Origin: Marinobacter mobilis
GTDB lineage: Bacteria; Pseudomonadota; Gammaproteobacteria; Pseudomonadales; Oleiphilaceae
Direction: 5' to 3'
Assembly (NCBI RefSeq): GCF_900106945.1
Contig: NZ_FNNE01000011.1
Location: 1 to 64,000 of the forward strand
Length of the DNA stretch: 64,000 nucleotides
Both the position numbers and the translations under genes were made by a program. Position 1 is the stretch's first letter, and every line of letters starts with the position of its first letter. This document shows positions 51,828 through 60,321 of this stretch, piece after piece. The notes beneath the pieces are model-generated. The model was given only the letters and a program-made list of their open reading frames with translations. It ran no database searches and had not been told where the DNA came from.

Positions 51828-52739
51828 CTAGGCGGCGGATGCCGGGTTCAACTCCGCTTTGCAGGCATCCGTGATGATGCGGGCAAACGCGGTTGGGGAA
51901 TCTTCCTGCAGGAAATGGCCACCACGGAGTGTGATGTGGGGCTGCCCATGCGCACCGGGAATGCGTCTTTGCATATGACGGTCACCGCCACGGGTAATCG
52001 GGTCGCCACTGCTGAAACAGGTGATAAACGGTTTGCGCCACTTCTCCAGCGCCTGCCAGGCGATCCTGTTGGCCTCGCTGACCGGGTCGTGGGGCGATTT
52101 TGGCACCAGCTTCGGGAAGGCCCGTGCGCCGGCTTTGTGATCGCTGGTGGGGAATGGGGCCTCATAGGCAGCCAGTTCCCCTGTGCTGAGTGCGCGGGCC
52201 GTACCCAGCTGCACGATGCGGCTCACCGGAAACCAGGGGCTGTAGGTAGCAAAGGTTTTCCACAGACTGAAAGCGGCCGGGACCCGGGTCTCTCCGGTGG
52301 GCAGGGTGCCGTTGCCGACGATGATCCGGTCAAATTTGTCTGGGTGCTCCGCCACCAGGCGCAGGCCCAGCAAGGAACCCCAGTTCTGGCACACGAGGGT
52401 AATGTTGGTGAGCTCAAGTGCTTCCAGCCAGGAGGTCAGCCAGCGCATGTGGCTTTCGTAGCTGTATGCGTTCATCTCTGCCGGTTTGTCGGATTTTCCG
52501 AATCCGATCAGATCCGGCGCCAGTACCCGGTGACCGGCATTGGCGACCAGGGGGATCATGTGACGGTACAGATACGACCAGGATGGCTCGCCGTGCAGCA
52601 TGACTACCGGGGCTGCCTCTTTGGGACCCTGCTCGACGTAGTGCATTCGCAGGTCCGGTTCGACATCCAGATAGTTGGGAGTGAAAGGGTAGTCCGGGAG
52701 GCCGATAAAACGGGCCTCGTCGGTTCTCAGAATTCGCAT
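51828..52739 (-). CDS. Haloalkane dehalogenase-like alpha/beta hydrolase with Asn in place of the nucleophile
   Basis: Alpha/beta-hydrolase of 303 aa, most like subfamily I haloalkane dehalogenases (DhlA type). It has the oxyanion motif HGEPSWSYLYR (residues 49-59), the PDLIGFGKSDKP block (75-86), a cap domain (about 155-225), and the catalytic His in RGGHFLQED (His 275) with a candidate acid Asp 246 in SSGDPIT. The nucleophile elbow reads VCQNWGSLLG: position 119 is Asn (codon AAC, 52383-52385 complement) where dehalogenases have Asp, next to the halide-binding Trp 120. Loss of the nucleophile should reduce or abolish dehalogenation unless the Asn is deamidated. It stands alone, with 391 bases downstream and 126 upstream, and the real reaction is unknown. 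Confidence 0.85.
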   Translation of the reverse strand: MRILRTDEARFIGLPDYPFTPNYLDVEPDLRMHYVEQGPKEAAPVVMLHGEPSWSYLYRHMIPLVANAGHRVLAPDLIGFGKSDKPAEMNAYSYESHMRWLTSWLEALELTNITLVCQNWGSLLGLRLVAEHPDKFDRIIVGNGTLPTGETRVPAAFSLWKTFATYSPWFPVSRIVQLGTARALSTGELAAYEAPFPTSDHKAGARAFPKLVPKSPHDPVSEANRIAWQALEKWRKPFITCFSSGDPITRGGDRHMQRRIPGAHGQPHITLRGGHFLQEDSPTAFARIITDACKAELNPASAA

Positions 52740-52865
52740 GCCATCGACTGTCCTGACTGAGTGGTAGCGCGACCATGAAAATAGGAGTGGTCGTAAAGTA
52801 CTCAGGATAAATCAGATGGCGTCCAGTAGTGTTTGGTTTGCGTAACAGTGCGTAGGGTGTTTGCT

Positions 52866-53114
52866 TCAGGACGCGATTTGCATCGCACTTTGCGGATTGT
52901 CCAGCTTTGCCATGGCCGCATCGCAGCAATTCAGGGCGCCACAGTCATCGGCTGGGCACAGCGCCACAATCTGGCAAGCGATATCAAATCGGTTGTCGCC
53001 GTCGTTGGCGAACATTCTGGCTCGTGACAAAGTGGACTGACAGTGCCCGCATAGCAGGGTTGGTACCGCACTGCCGGGGGCCAGCGTGGCTTCATAGTGT
53101 TCGTGTATGGTCAT
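52866..53114 (-). CDS. Small cysteine-rich protein of unknown function
   Basis: An 82-aa protein I do not recognise. It has two paired clusters of cysteines: LCGHCQ (about residues 21-26) and, further on, IACQ, ALCPADDCGALNCC, which could bind zinc or iron. No signal peptide or membrane helix. The start ATG 53114 has a strong ribosome site, AGGAGGAAATATC. It sits in a minus-strand group of single genes near the dehalogenase-like gene, with no operon link visible. Confidence 0.6.
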   Translation of the reverse strand: MTIHEHYEATLAPGSAVPTLLCGHCQSTLSRARMFANDGDNRFDIACQIVALCPADDCGALNCCDAAMAKLDNPQSAMQIAS

Positions 53115-53202
53115 GATATTTCCTCCTCGCAATGTATCAATGTACGGGGGTAATGTGACAATTCGTAGTCAGCCTGGCTTCTGGTAGGGACGGGACTCTG
53201 GA

Positions 53203-53547
53203 TCAGTCTTCGGCGCCAGGCAGTGGACGGCGATTGGATCGTTTGTCGTCCCAGTCGAGTTTGCTGGGGTCGTACCAGCCCAGGTTCTGGCGTACCTTGT
53301 CGCGAGTGCTGGCGGACAGGGTCGGCCACAGGCTCTGGAAGTCTTCCAGCCCGAGATCCCGTTGGCGAATCTGCTTGCTTTGCAGGCGCCGGATGATGCG
53401 CGGCAGGTGAAGGGCCTCGCCCAGCTGGCCCGGAACCAGGACGTCCTGGCCCATGACCTTGCGTCGATGGCGTCGCGCCGCCAGCACCTGCGTTAGCGAA
53501 ATAGCCGCTTCCAGCGCGGTCTCGATGGTAAAGTCTGTGGTATCCAA
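53203..53547 (-). CDS. Hypothetical protein, 114 aa
   Basis: Soluble, charged protein that I do not recognise. The sequence looks like genuine coding: it is rich in Arg, Leu and Gln, with a helical N-terminal half (ALEAAISLTQVLAARRHRRK, MGQDVLVPGQLGEALHLP) and a C-terminal FQSLWPTLSASTRDKVRQNLG then WYDPSKLDWDD. The only start before a stop is TTG 53547, with AGGTCAGGGG upstream. An internal ATG at codon 32 is the next choice. Role not known. Confidence 0.55.
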   Translation of the reverse strand: MDTTDFTIETALEAAISLTQVLAARRHRRKVMGQDVLVPGQLGEALHLPRIIRRLQSKQIRQRDLGLEDFQSLWPTLSASTRDKVRQNLGWYDPSKLDWDDKRSNRRPLPGAED

Positions 53548-53694
53548 ACCCCTGACCTGTTCTGAGGTTGCTCAATAACCCACCACTATACCCTCAACAA
53601 CGCTTCCGTTGCCATGGGGCCATGGTAGGCTAGGAGCCGGGCCGGAGTCCGGCTCTTCCCCCATGAAACGTCGATTGAGAAGGATGTGCACGGA

Positions 53695-54798
53695 ATGTAC
53701 GAAAAGCTGGAGCGGCGAACGTTTCTCGCCATGCTGGTGCTGGTATCACTGGCCTTTGTGTTTTTGATGAAGCCATTTACCGGGCCTATTTTCTGGGCGG
53801 TGGCCATTGCCCTGATTTTTCACCCGGTTCAGCAGTGGATGCGGGGCAAGGTGGGGGATCGGCCCAACACGGTGGCGTTGATGACCCTGACCTTGTGCAT
53901 GGTGATTGTGGTGATTCCGGTTATTGTGCTGGTGTCGTCCCTGGTGGCCGAAGGGGTTTCGCTCTATCAGCAGATCCAGAGCGGTGAACTCCAGCCGGGT
54001 GAGTATCTCGACAAAATCAATCAGTCGTTTCCCGCGATCCAGTCGCTGCTGTCGCAGTTTGACATCGATTTTTCCGGGCTGAGGGAGCGGGCGGTCAATG
54101 CGGTCGTGGGGGGCAGCCAGTTTCTTGCAAAACAGGCGCTGGGCGTCGGTCAGAACACGTTCCAGTTTTTCCTGAGCCTGGCGTTAATGGTCTATCTCGC
54201 CTTCTTCCTGCTCAGGGACGGCTCTCGCCTGGTTGAACTGCTGATCAAGGCGCTGCCCCTGGGGGATGAGCGTGAGCGTCTGCTGTTTGCGAAGTTTGCG
54301 GAGGTTACCCGGGCTACGGTGAAAGGTAACCTGCTGATTGCCATTATTCAGGGCGCCCTGGGTGGGCTGATCTTCTGGGTGCTGGGTATCAAGGGCGCGC
54401 TGCTATGGGGGGTGGTGATGGCCGTTGTCTCCCTGCTGCCTGCGGTCGGGGCGGCTATTGTCTGGGTGCCGGTGGCGATTTACCTCGCTGCCATTGGTGA
54501 CATGGTTGCCGCCGCCGTGCTGACCGCGTTTGGGGTCATCGTGATCGGGCTGGCGGATAACCTTCTGCGGCCGATCTTTGTCGGCCGGGATACCAAGCTG
54601 CCTGACTACATGGTGTTGCTGTCCACGCTGGGCGGCATCGTCATGTTTGGGATTAACGGCTTTGTCATGGGGCCGCTTGTGGCGGCGCTGTTCATGGCCT
54701 TCTGGGGTATCTTTATCCGCGAGTTCAGTGAGCATGACTCAGATCTGGCTCTGACTCAGGAGGCACGTGAAGAGGCTGACGACCGGGTGCCGGATTAA
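53695..54798 (+). CDS. AI-2E/PerM-family (UPF0118) membrane permease
   Basis: Polytopic inner-membrane protein of 367 aa with about eight helices. Family blocks include FTGPIFWAVAIALIFHPVQQW, the helical periplasmic middle section LYQQIQSGELQPGEYLDKIN, FFLSLALMVYLAFFLLRDG, GNLLIAIIQGALGGLIFWVLG, and the conserved LADNLLRPIFVGRDTKLPDY with ISTLGG-like LLSTLGGIVMFGINGF. Members include TqsA (AI-2 exporter) and PerM; substrate here unknown. Start ATG 53695 has GAGAAGGA upstream; a GTG nine bases earlier is too close to that ribosome site. Confidence 0.9.
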   Translation: MYEKLERRTFLAMLVLVSLAFVFLMKPFTGPIFWAVAIALIFHPVQQWMRGKVGDRPNTVALMTLTLCMVIVVIPVIVLVSSLVAEGVSLYQQIQSGELQPGEYLDKINQSFPAIQSLLSQFDIDFSGLRERAVNAVVGGSQFLAKQALGVGQNTFQFFLSLALMVYLAFFLLRDGSRLVELLIKALPLGDERERLLFAKFAEVTRATVKGNLLIAIIQGALGGLIFWVLGIKGALLWGVVMAVVSLLPAVGAAIVWVPVAIYLAAIGDMVAAAVLTAFGVIVIGLADNLLRPIFVGRDTKLPDYMVLLSTLGGIVMFGINGFVMGPLVAALFMAFWGIFIREFSEHDSDLALTQEAREEADDRVPD

Positions 54799-54861
54799 GC
54801 GCTGGGGGGATTACGTCTTGGGGGGGGCTGGCTCAGCGTTGCACTATTGCCGGCTTGAGAT

Positions 54862-54891
54862 GAGAAAGCCAGGCGCCTGTTGGCGCCTGGC
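54862..54891 (-). terminator. ilvD terminator
   Basis: Ten-bp perfect stem GCCAGGCGCC / GGCGCCTGGC with a 4-nt loop, followed on the minus strand by TTTCTCA. It lies 8 bases after the ilvD stop. Confidence 0.75.
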
Positions 54892-54898
54892 AAAGCGA

Positions 54899-56734
54899 TC
54901 AGTCCAGCTTGCTCAGGTCCCTGACCGCGCCTTTGTCGGCGCTGGTGGCCAGCAGAGCGTAAGCCTTGAGAGCGGCGGAGACTTTCCGCGGCCGCGGTTG
55001 CTCGGGCTTCCAGCCCTTGGCATCACGTTCCTCACGGCGTTTATCCAGTTCCCGCTGATCCAGCTCGACATTGATGGAACGGTTGGGAATGTCGATCACG
55101 ATGGCGTCGCCGTCCTCAATCAGACCGATAGCGCCACCGGCAGCGGCTTCCGGAGAAGCGTGCCCGATGGAGAGGCCAGACGTGCCGCCGGAGAAGCGGC
55201 CGTCGGTCAGCAACGCACAGGACTTGCCCAGCCCCTTGGATTTCAGATAGCTGGTGGGATAAAGCATTTCCTGCATGCCGGGGCCGCCTTTCGGGCCTTC
55301 GTAGCGGATAATCACAACGTCGCCTTCATGCACTTCGTCGTTCAGGATGCCTTGCACCGCGGCGTCCTGGCTCTCAAACACCCGGGCCTTGCCCTTGAAG
55401 ACATAGATGCTCTCGTCCACGCCGGCGGTTTTCACCACACAGCCATCCTGGGCAATGTTGCCGTAGAGCACGGCGAGTCCGCCTTCCTGCGAAAAGGCGT
55501 TTTCCACGGAATGAATGCAGCCATTGGCGCGATCACCGTCCAGTGACGGCCAGCGGGTGTTCTGGCTGAAGGCGGTCTGGGTCGGAACGCCGCCCGGTCC
55601 GGCCTTGTACATTTCAATAACGTCGGGACTTGGCTGGCGCATGATGTCCCACTTGTCGAGGGCCTCGGCGAGGGTGCGGCAGTGAACGGTCGGGACGTCG
55701 GTCCTGATCAGGCCGCCGCGGTCCAGTTCGCCCAGAATGCCCATGATGCCGCCAGCCCGATGGACATCTTCCATGTGGTATTTCGGTGAGTTGGGGGCCA
55801 CCTTACACAGCTGGGGTACTTTGCGGGACAGCTGGTCGATCTCGTTCAGGGTAAACGGCACACCGGCTTCCTGGGCCGCAGCCAGCAGGTGCAGGATCGT
55901 GTTGGTGGATCCGCCCATGGCGATATCCAGCACCATCGCATTTTCAAAGGCCGCCATGGAGGCGATGCTCAGCGGCAGCACACTGGCATCGTCTTGCTCG
56001 TAATAGCGGCGGGCATTCTCGACGATGCGGCGACCGGCCTCGAGGAACAGCGCTTCACGGTCAGCGTGGGTGGCGAGCAGAGAACCGTTGCCGGGCAGCG
56101 AAAGCCCAATGGCTTCGGTCAGGCAGTTCATGGAATTTGCGGTGAACATGCCGGAACAGGAACCGCAGGTCGGACAGGCGCTGCGCTCATACTCGGCCAC
56201 TTCCTCGTCGGTGGCGTTGCTATCGGCAGCGATAACCATGGCGTCCACCAGGTCGAGCTTGTGCTCGGACAGCTTGGTCTTGCCCGCTTCCATCGGGCCG
56301 CCGGAGACAAAGATGGTCGGGATGTTCAGGCGCAGGGCTGCCATCAGCATGCCCGGTGTGATCTTGTCACAGTTGGAAATACAGACCAGGGCGTCGGCAC
56401 AGTGGGCATTCACCATGTACTCGACGGAGTCGGCAATGATTTCCCGGGACGGCAGGGAGTAGAGCATGCCATCATGACCCATGGCGATGCCGTCATCCAC
56501 AGCGATGGTGTTGAACTCCTTGGCCACTCCACCGGCGGCCTCGATCTCGCGACAGACCAGTTGGCCGAGGTCTTTGAGGTGGACATGTCCGGGCACGAAC
56601 TGGGTGAAGGAGTTGGCGACCGCAATGATCGGTTTGCCGAAATCTTCGTTTTTCATGCCGGTTGCGCGCCAGAGTGCGCGGGCGCCTGCCATGTTACGGC
56701 CAGCGGTGGAGGTCTTGGAGCGATACTGTGGCAT
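54899..56734 (-). CDS. ilvD: Dihydroxy-acid dehydratase IlvD
   Basis: Fe-S dehydratase of 611 aa in isoleucine and valine synthesis; its product 2-oxoisovalerate feeds LeuA encoded at the start of the window. RAGARAL-like [20 protein letters not shown] opens the protein. Cluster Cys residues are in [20 protein letters not shown] and [41 protein letters not shown]-type [14 protein letters not shown] and [24 protein letters not shown] are further diagnostic blocks. Length is normal. Solitary gene, with its own terminator. Confidence 0.97.
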   Translation of the reverse strand: MPQYRSKTSTAGRNMAGARALWRATGMKNEDFGKPIIAVANSFTQFVPGHVHLKDLGQLVCREIEAAGGVAKEFNTIAVDDGIAMGHDGMLYSLPSREIIADSVEYMVNAHCADALVCISNCDKITPGMLMAALRLNIPTIFVSGGPMEAGKTKLSEHKLDLVDAMVIAADSNATDEEVAEYERSACPTCGSCSGMFTANSMNCLTEAIGLSLPGNGSLLATHADREALFLEAGRRIVENARRYYEQDDASVLPLSIASMAAFENAMVLDIAMGGSTNTILHLLAAAQEAGVPFTLNEIDQLSRKVPQLCKVAPNSPKYHMEDVHRAGGIMGILGELDRGGLIRTDVPTVHCRTLAEALDKWDIMRQPSPDVIEMYKAGPGGVPTQTAFSQNTRWPSLDGDRANGCIHSVENAFSQEGGLAVLYGNIAQDGCVVKTAGVDESIYVFKGKARVFESQDAAVQGILNDEVHEGDVVIIRYEGPKGGPGMQEMLYPTSYLKSKGLGKSCALLTDGRFSGGTSGLSIGHASPEAAAGGAIGLIEDGDAIVIDIPNRSINVELDQRELDKRREERDAKGWKPEQPRPRKVSAALKAYALLATSADKGAVRDLSKLD

Positions 56735-56893
56735 CGGGGTGTGATCTCATCTTCGTTGGTTCGAAAGTCAAAGCATACCAGATTCCACAGGCGCTGCAGC
56801 ACCGCTCCTTCGACCAAAGCCGATGGTGGAAGTGCCTGGGCATCGCTACAATAGCAACTGTGAAAAACTTCACGCTTTTGAAGGAGCATGCTC

Positions 56894-58147
56894 ATGGGTG
56901 GCCAGGAAAGCCTGCCAGTTCGCCGTCTCAAGCAATTTAATCCCCTTGGACGCCTTACCGATGAACAGCTGGTGATACTGGCCAGCCGGGTCGAGCGCAA
57001 GTCGTTCTCTCCGGGCCAGCGCGTGGCTGAACGCGGCATCCGGGATGGTCAGGATCTGTTCCTGCTTTCGGGGGTGGTGGAACTGGAGTCAGCGGACGGT
57101 CGTAAGTCCACGGTGACCGCAGACACTGAAACGTCCTTCAATGCCATCGCCCGGTTGCAGCCACGGATGTACGATGTGGTGGCGGTGGAAACCTGCGAAT
57201 TTGTCGTGGTTGATCAGGATATCCTCAACCAGTTGCTTCGGGCCGCGCCGATGGAGCAGCTGGAGATGGCGTCCGAGGAGCAGGATGCAGACGGAGACGA
57301 CAACCACCAGTTGCTGATGGAGTTCTACTCGGAGCTTCGTTCCAATCAGATCTACCTGCCCAGCGTTCCGGATGTCGCCTGGAAGGTCCGTCGCATGGTC
57401 GACAGCGAAGACTCGACGGCGGAACAGATAGGCAATGCCATTACCGCCGACCCGGCCATGGCTGCCAAGCTGGTGCGGGCCTGCAACAGTCCGCTCTACC
57501 GTGGTTTCAGTGATGTCCGTAACGTGCGTGAGGCGGTGGTGCGGCTGGGCACCAATACCACGCGTCAGCTGGTGACTGTATTTGCCCTCCGTGAGGTATT
57601 TCAGACACGTCAGCCTATACTGCAGAAAGAAATGGAAAAACTGTGGCAGCATTCCCGGGAAGTGGCGGCACTTTGCTGGGTACTGGCAGACAGTGCCACC
57701 CGGATCAATCCGGAGGAAGCCCTGCTGGCGGGCCTGCTCCATGATATCGGTGTGGTTCCGGTGCTGGTTCATGCCGAGGGTCACGTCAACCTGTTCGCTG
57801 ATGAAGTGAATCTTGGTCGCGCTCTGACAGAGTTGCGCTCTGATGTCGGTGCCGAAGTTCTGGAGAACTGGGGGTTTCCGGCGACCTTTGTGGAAGCGGC
57901 CCGTCATGCGGAAAACTGGGAGTATGAGTGCGCCGATCCGGACCCGCAGCTGGTGGATCTGGTGATCGTCGCCCAGTTACATGCCATGATTGGCTCCGGT
58001 AACGGGGCTGGGCTTCCGCATTTTGAGGAAATGCCGGCGTATCGGCGCCTTGGTGAGCTGGAGCTCAATGTCTCCAGTAGCCTGAAGATCCTAACCGAAG
58101 CCCGTGCCCGGGTTGAGGAAGTGCAGAAGCTGCTGTCGATTCACTGA
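56894..58147 (+). CDS. HDOD-domain protein with an N-terminal cyclic-nucleotide-binding-like domain
   Basis: Signalling protein of 417 aa. Residues ~10-125 form a cNMP-binding-like beta roll (LTDEQLVILASRVERKSFSP, LFLLSGVVELESADGRK). Its phosphate cassette is degenerate: the usual G-E is replaced in TSFNAIARLQPRMYDVVA, though one Arg remains, so nucleotide binding is uncertain. Residues ~145-345 are an HDOD domain, with AKLVRACNSPLYRGFSDVRN, VVRLGTNTTRQLVTVFALRE, and LLAGLLHDIGVVPVLVHAE. HDOD proteins lack a full HD metal site and act as signalling scaffolds. The start ATG 56894 is seven bases after AGGAG; the ATG at 56888 is too close. Confidence 0.85.
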   Translation: MGGQESLPVRRLKQFNPLGRLTDEQLVILASRVERKSFSPGQRVAERGIRDGQDLFLLSGVVELESADGRKSTVTADTETSFNAIARLQPRMYDVVAVETCEFVVVDQDILNQLLRAAPMEQLEMASEEQDADGDDNHQLLMEFYSELRSNQIYLPSVPDVAWKVRRMVDSEDSTAEQIGNAITADPAMAAKLVRACNSPLYRGFSDVRNVREAVVRLGTNTTRQLVTVFALREVFQTRQPILQKEMEKLWQHSREVAALCWVLADSATRINPEEALLAGLLHDIGVVPVLVHAEGHVNLFADEVNLGRALTELRSDVGAEVLENWGFPATFVEAARHAENWEYECADPDPQLVDLVIVAQLHAMIGSGNGAGLPHFEEMPAYRRLGELELNVSSSLKILTEARARVEEVQKLLSIH

Positions 58148-58269
58148 TCACAGGCAAGCAGGCCTGGTGACCGTGGGTGGACTGCCGCTGGTTCGTTGAC
58201 AGACCCATCTCCCCCGGCGGTGAGTCCCGGCAATGTTGTGTTGTCTGCCGTTGTGGAGTGCAGTGATAA

Positions 58270-58857
58270 GTGACCAGATCCGCTATGAATGTACCGTTGT
58301 TCCCGTTGAATTCCCTGGTGCTCCCCGGAGGCCGGATACCTCTGCAGCTGTTCGAGCCCCGCTACATTGACATGCTGACCCGTTGCCTCAAGGAAGATCG
58401 CGGCTTTGTGATCGTATTGTTGCGGGAAGGCCTGGAAACCAGCACGTCGGTGGCGTTTTACGACATTGGCACCTATGTCCGCATTATCGATTTCCAGCAG
58501 CTCGATAACGGCTTGTTGGGCATTACCGTGGAGGGCGAGGCCAAGGTTGCGGTGGCGAACTGCTGGCAGGCAGGGGACGGCCTTAACATGGGCGATGTCG
58601 AATACCTGCTGGACGAACGGTCTGCGGCGATTCCCGATGAGTTTGCCGAGCTTCCGGAGGTGCTCAGGACGTTATTTCGACATCCGGTGGTGAACGATCT
58701 CAATATGGAGGTGGATTACGAAAATGCCCGGGATGTGGGGTGGAGGCTGACGGAGCTGTTGCCCATCGATACTCGCGACAAACAACGACTGGCAGAACTT
58801 CAGGATCCGCTCGACCGGCTGCGTCGGTTGCAGGATCTGCTCGATGGCATGGACTAG
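58270..58857 (+). CDS. LON peptidase substrate-binding domain protein
   Basis: A 195-aa protein consisting only of the N-terminal LON domain, without ATPase or protease. MNVPLFPLNSLVLPGGRIPLQ then LFEPRYIDMLTRCLKEDRGFV is its signature, and IIDFQQLDNGLLGITVEGEAK follows. A helical part (LRTLFRHPVVNDLN, LPIDTRDKQRLAELQDPLDR) ends the protein. The cellular role of stand-alone LON-domain proteins is not established. The start is GTG 58270 or ATG 58285. Shares strand with the HDOD gene 122 bases upstream. Confidence 0.88.
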   Translation: MTRSAMNVPLFPLNSLVLPGGRIPLQLFEPRYIDMLTRCLKEDRGFVIVLLREGLETSTSVAFYDIGTYVRIIDFQQLDNGLLGITVEGEAKVAVANCWQAGDGLNMGDVEYLLDERSAAIPDEFAELPEVLRTLFRHPVVNDLNMEVDYENARDVGWRLTELLPIDTRDKQRLAELQDPLDRLRRLQDLLDGMD

Positions 58858-58869
58858 TCCCGAAGCGGT

Positions 58870-60321
58870 CTAGTTCAGGGCCTGGTAGGCGGTGACCGCC
58901 TCAGACCAGGTCATGCCAATATAGCTGGCCACCACTGCCAGCCATAGCGCCGTCGCCGCGGCAAAAGTGCTTTCAAAGCGTAGCGGAATCTGGTCGTAAC
59001 GGCTGAAACTTGCCCGCACCAGCCCGCAGATCGCCAGACCCAGCAGTAACCCTCCGAGAACATCACTCAGCCAGTGCACGCCAAGGTAGAGGCGGCTGAC
59101 CGCAACCGCCAGCATCGGCAGGCTGAATATAAGGTAGGTGCGCCAGCGGTGCGCACTGATCTGTTCCCTTGCGATAAAGCTGGCAATCAGCCCGGACAGA
59201 ACGGCAATGCCGGCGGTGTGTCCGCTGGGAAAGGCGCCTGAGGCTGGAGGTTGTGCCACAAGTTCCGGTCTGGGTAAGCCCAGGCCATTCTTCAGTAGCG
59301 TGACCACAACATAGCTCAGAACCACCGCCCCGAGTATGTGCGCGGCAGCAGCGTAGTACCCCCGAAAGCCAAAGGCCAGCACCGCAATGAGTCCTGCGGA
59401 TAGCAGCATCGACATGTCCCCGAGGCCACTGGTCAGCACAAATAACGGATCCAGCAGCGGGGTACGCAAACGGGCGAAGAATTGTGCGGTGGCCTGATCG
59501 ATGCCGCCGAGCAAAGGAGTGTAGGCCACGAGCAGGCAAAGCAGGGTGAACAACGCGCTGGCGGCGCCGGCAAGAATCAGTGAGGGCAGGGGGAACTCGC
59601 CGCCGGTGGCGGGACGATGACTGGTCATTTCCCGCCAGAAGCGATGGGTGCTGTTGTAACGACTCATCCATGCATTTAACCGGCGATAGACGGCGCTGCT
59701 GTTGCTCAGTCCGAGTTGTATCCGGAACAGCAGCAGGTAGACCAGCGCCAGGGTTGCCAGGGTCGCGCCAAGTATCGGATAGAAATGTCGGGGCAGTTCG
59801 ACAGCGTGTTCAAGGGTGCTGCCCACCAGGTGGCCGGGAGCCACGTAGGCAAAGGCCCAGCCGATGGCAGAAAACACATTGAATGCCAGAAAGCGGCGCC
59901 AGGGCATCTCCATCGCGCCGGCGACCAGCGGGATCACCGGCCGGATTGGCCCGACAAAGCGGCCAATCACCACACTTTTTCCGCCGTGATCAAGGAAAAA
60001 GCTTTCGCCTTTGTTCAGCAGGGCCGGGTAGCGATTGAATGGCCAGACGCTGTGCAGACGGCCTTGCAGGCGGCGGCCAATCCAGAAGCTGAGACCATCG
60101 CCCGCAATGGCGCCGAGCCCCGCCCAAACCAGACCATCCGTCAGCGGGAGTCCGGTTTTTCCGGCCAGTACCGACACCGCGAACAGGATGGCAACACCGG
60201 GCACCAGAATGCCGGCAATGGCCAGTGACTCCAGGAAGGCGGTAAAAAACAGGGCAAACACCAGCCAGCCGGGGTTGGCCGAAAGCCAGTCTATAAGGGC
60301 TGTCAGCCAATCAGTGCTCAT
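58870..60321 (-). CDS. DedA-family protein fused to a PAP2-type lipid phosphatase
   Basis: Polytopic membrane protein of 483 aa with two domains. Residues ~10-200 are DedA/SNARE-associated: FLESLAIAGILVPG (Glu 31) and GRFVGPIRP (Arg 121 and Arg 127, the spacing of the two essential Arg of E. coli DedA proteins), known undecaprenyl-phosphate or phospholipid handlers. Residues ~250-450 are a PAP2 phosphatase with all motifs: KNGLGLPRP (344-352), PSGH (365-368), and SRLYLGVHWLSD (409-420). Such a fusion suggests dephosphorylation and flipping of undecaprenyl or phosphatidyl phosphates in one chain. It is the last gene of a minus-strand operon and overlaps the GGDEF gene before it by four bases. 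Confidence 0.9.
   Translation of the reverse strand: MSTDWLTALIDWLSANPGWLVFALFFTAFLESLAIAGILVPGVAILFAVSVLAGKTGLPLTDGLVWAGLGAIAGDGLSFWIGRRLQGRLHSVWPFNRYPALLNKGESFFLDHGGKSVVIGRFVGPIRPVIPLVAGAMEMPWRRFLAFNVFSAIGWAFAYVAPGHLVGSTLEHAVELPRHFYPILGATLATLALVYLLLFRIQLGLSNSSAVYRRLNAWMSRYNSTHRFWREMTSHRPATGGEFPLPSLILAGAASALFTLLCLLVAYTPLLGGIDQATAQFFARLRTPLLDPLFVLTSGLGDMSMLLSAGLIAVLAFGFRGYYAAAAHILGAVVLSYVVVTLLKNGLGLPRPELVAQPPASGAFPSGHTAGIAVLSGLIASFIAREQISAHRWRTYLIFSLPMLAVAVSRLYLGVHWLSDVLGGLLLGLAICGLVRASFSRYDQIPLRFESTFAAATALWLAVVASYIGMTWSEAVTAYQALN

Noticed and set aside
51508..51831. Open frames of 85-92 codons on both strands in the gap before the helicase gene
   Set aside because: Each overlaps the other, neither has a ribosome site, and the translations do not look like folded proteins.
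58197..58202. Consensus TTGACA before the LON-domain gene
   Set aside because: At 16-18 bases downstream there is only GC-rich sequence without a -10-like hexamer.
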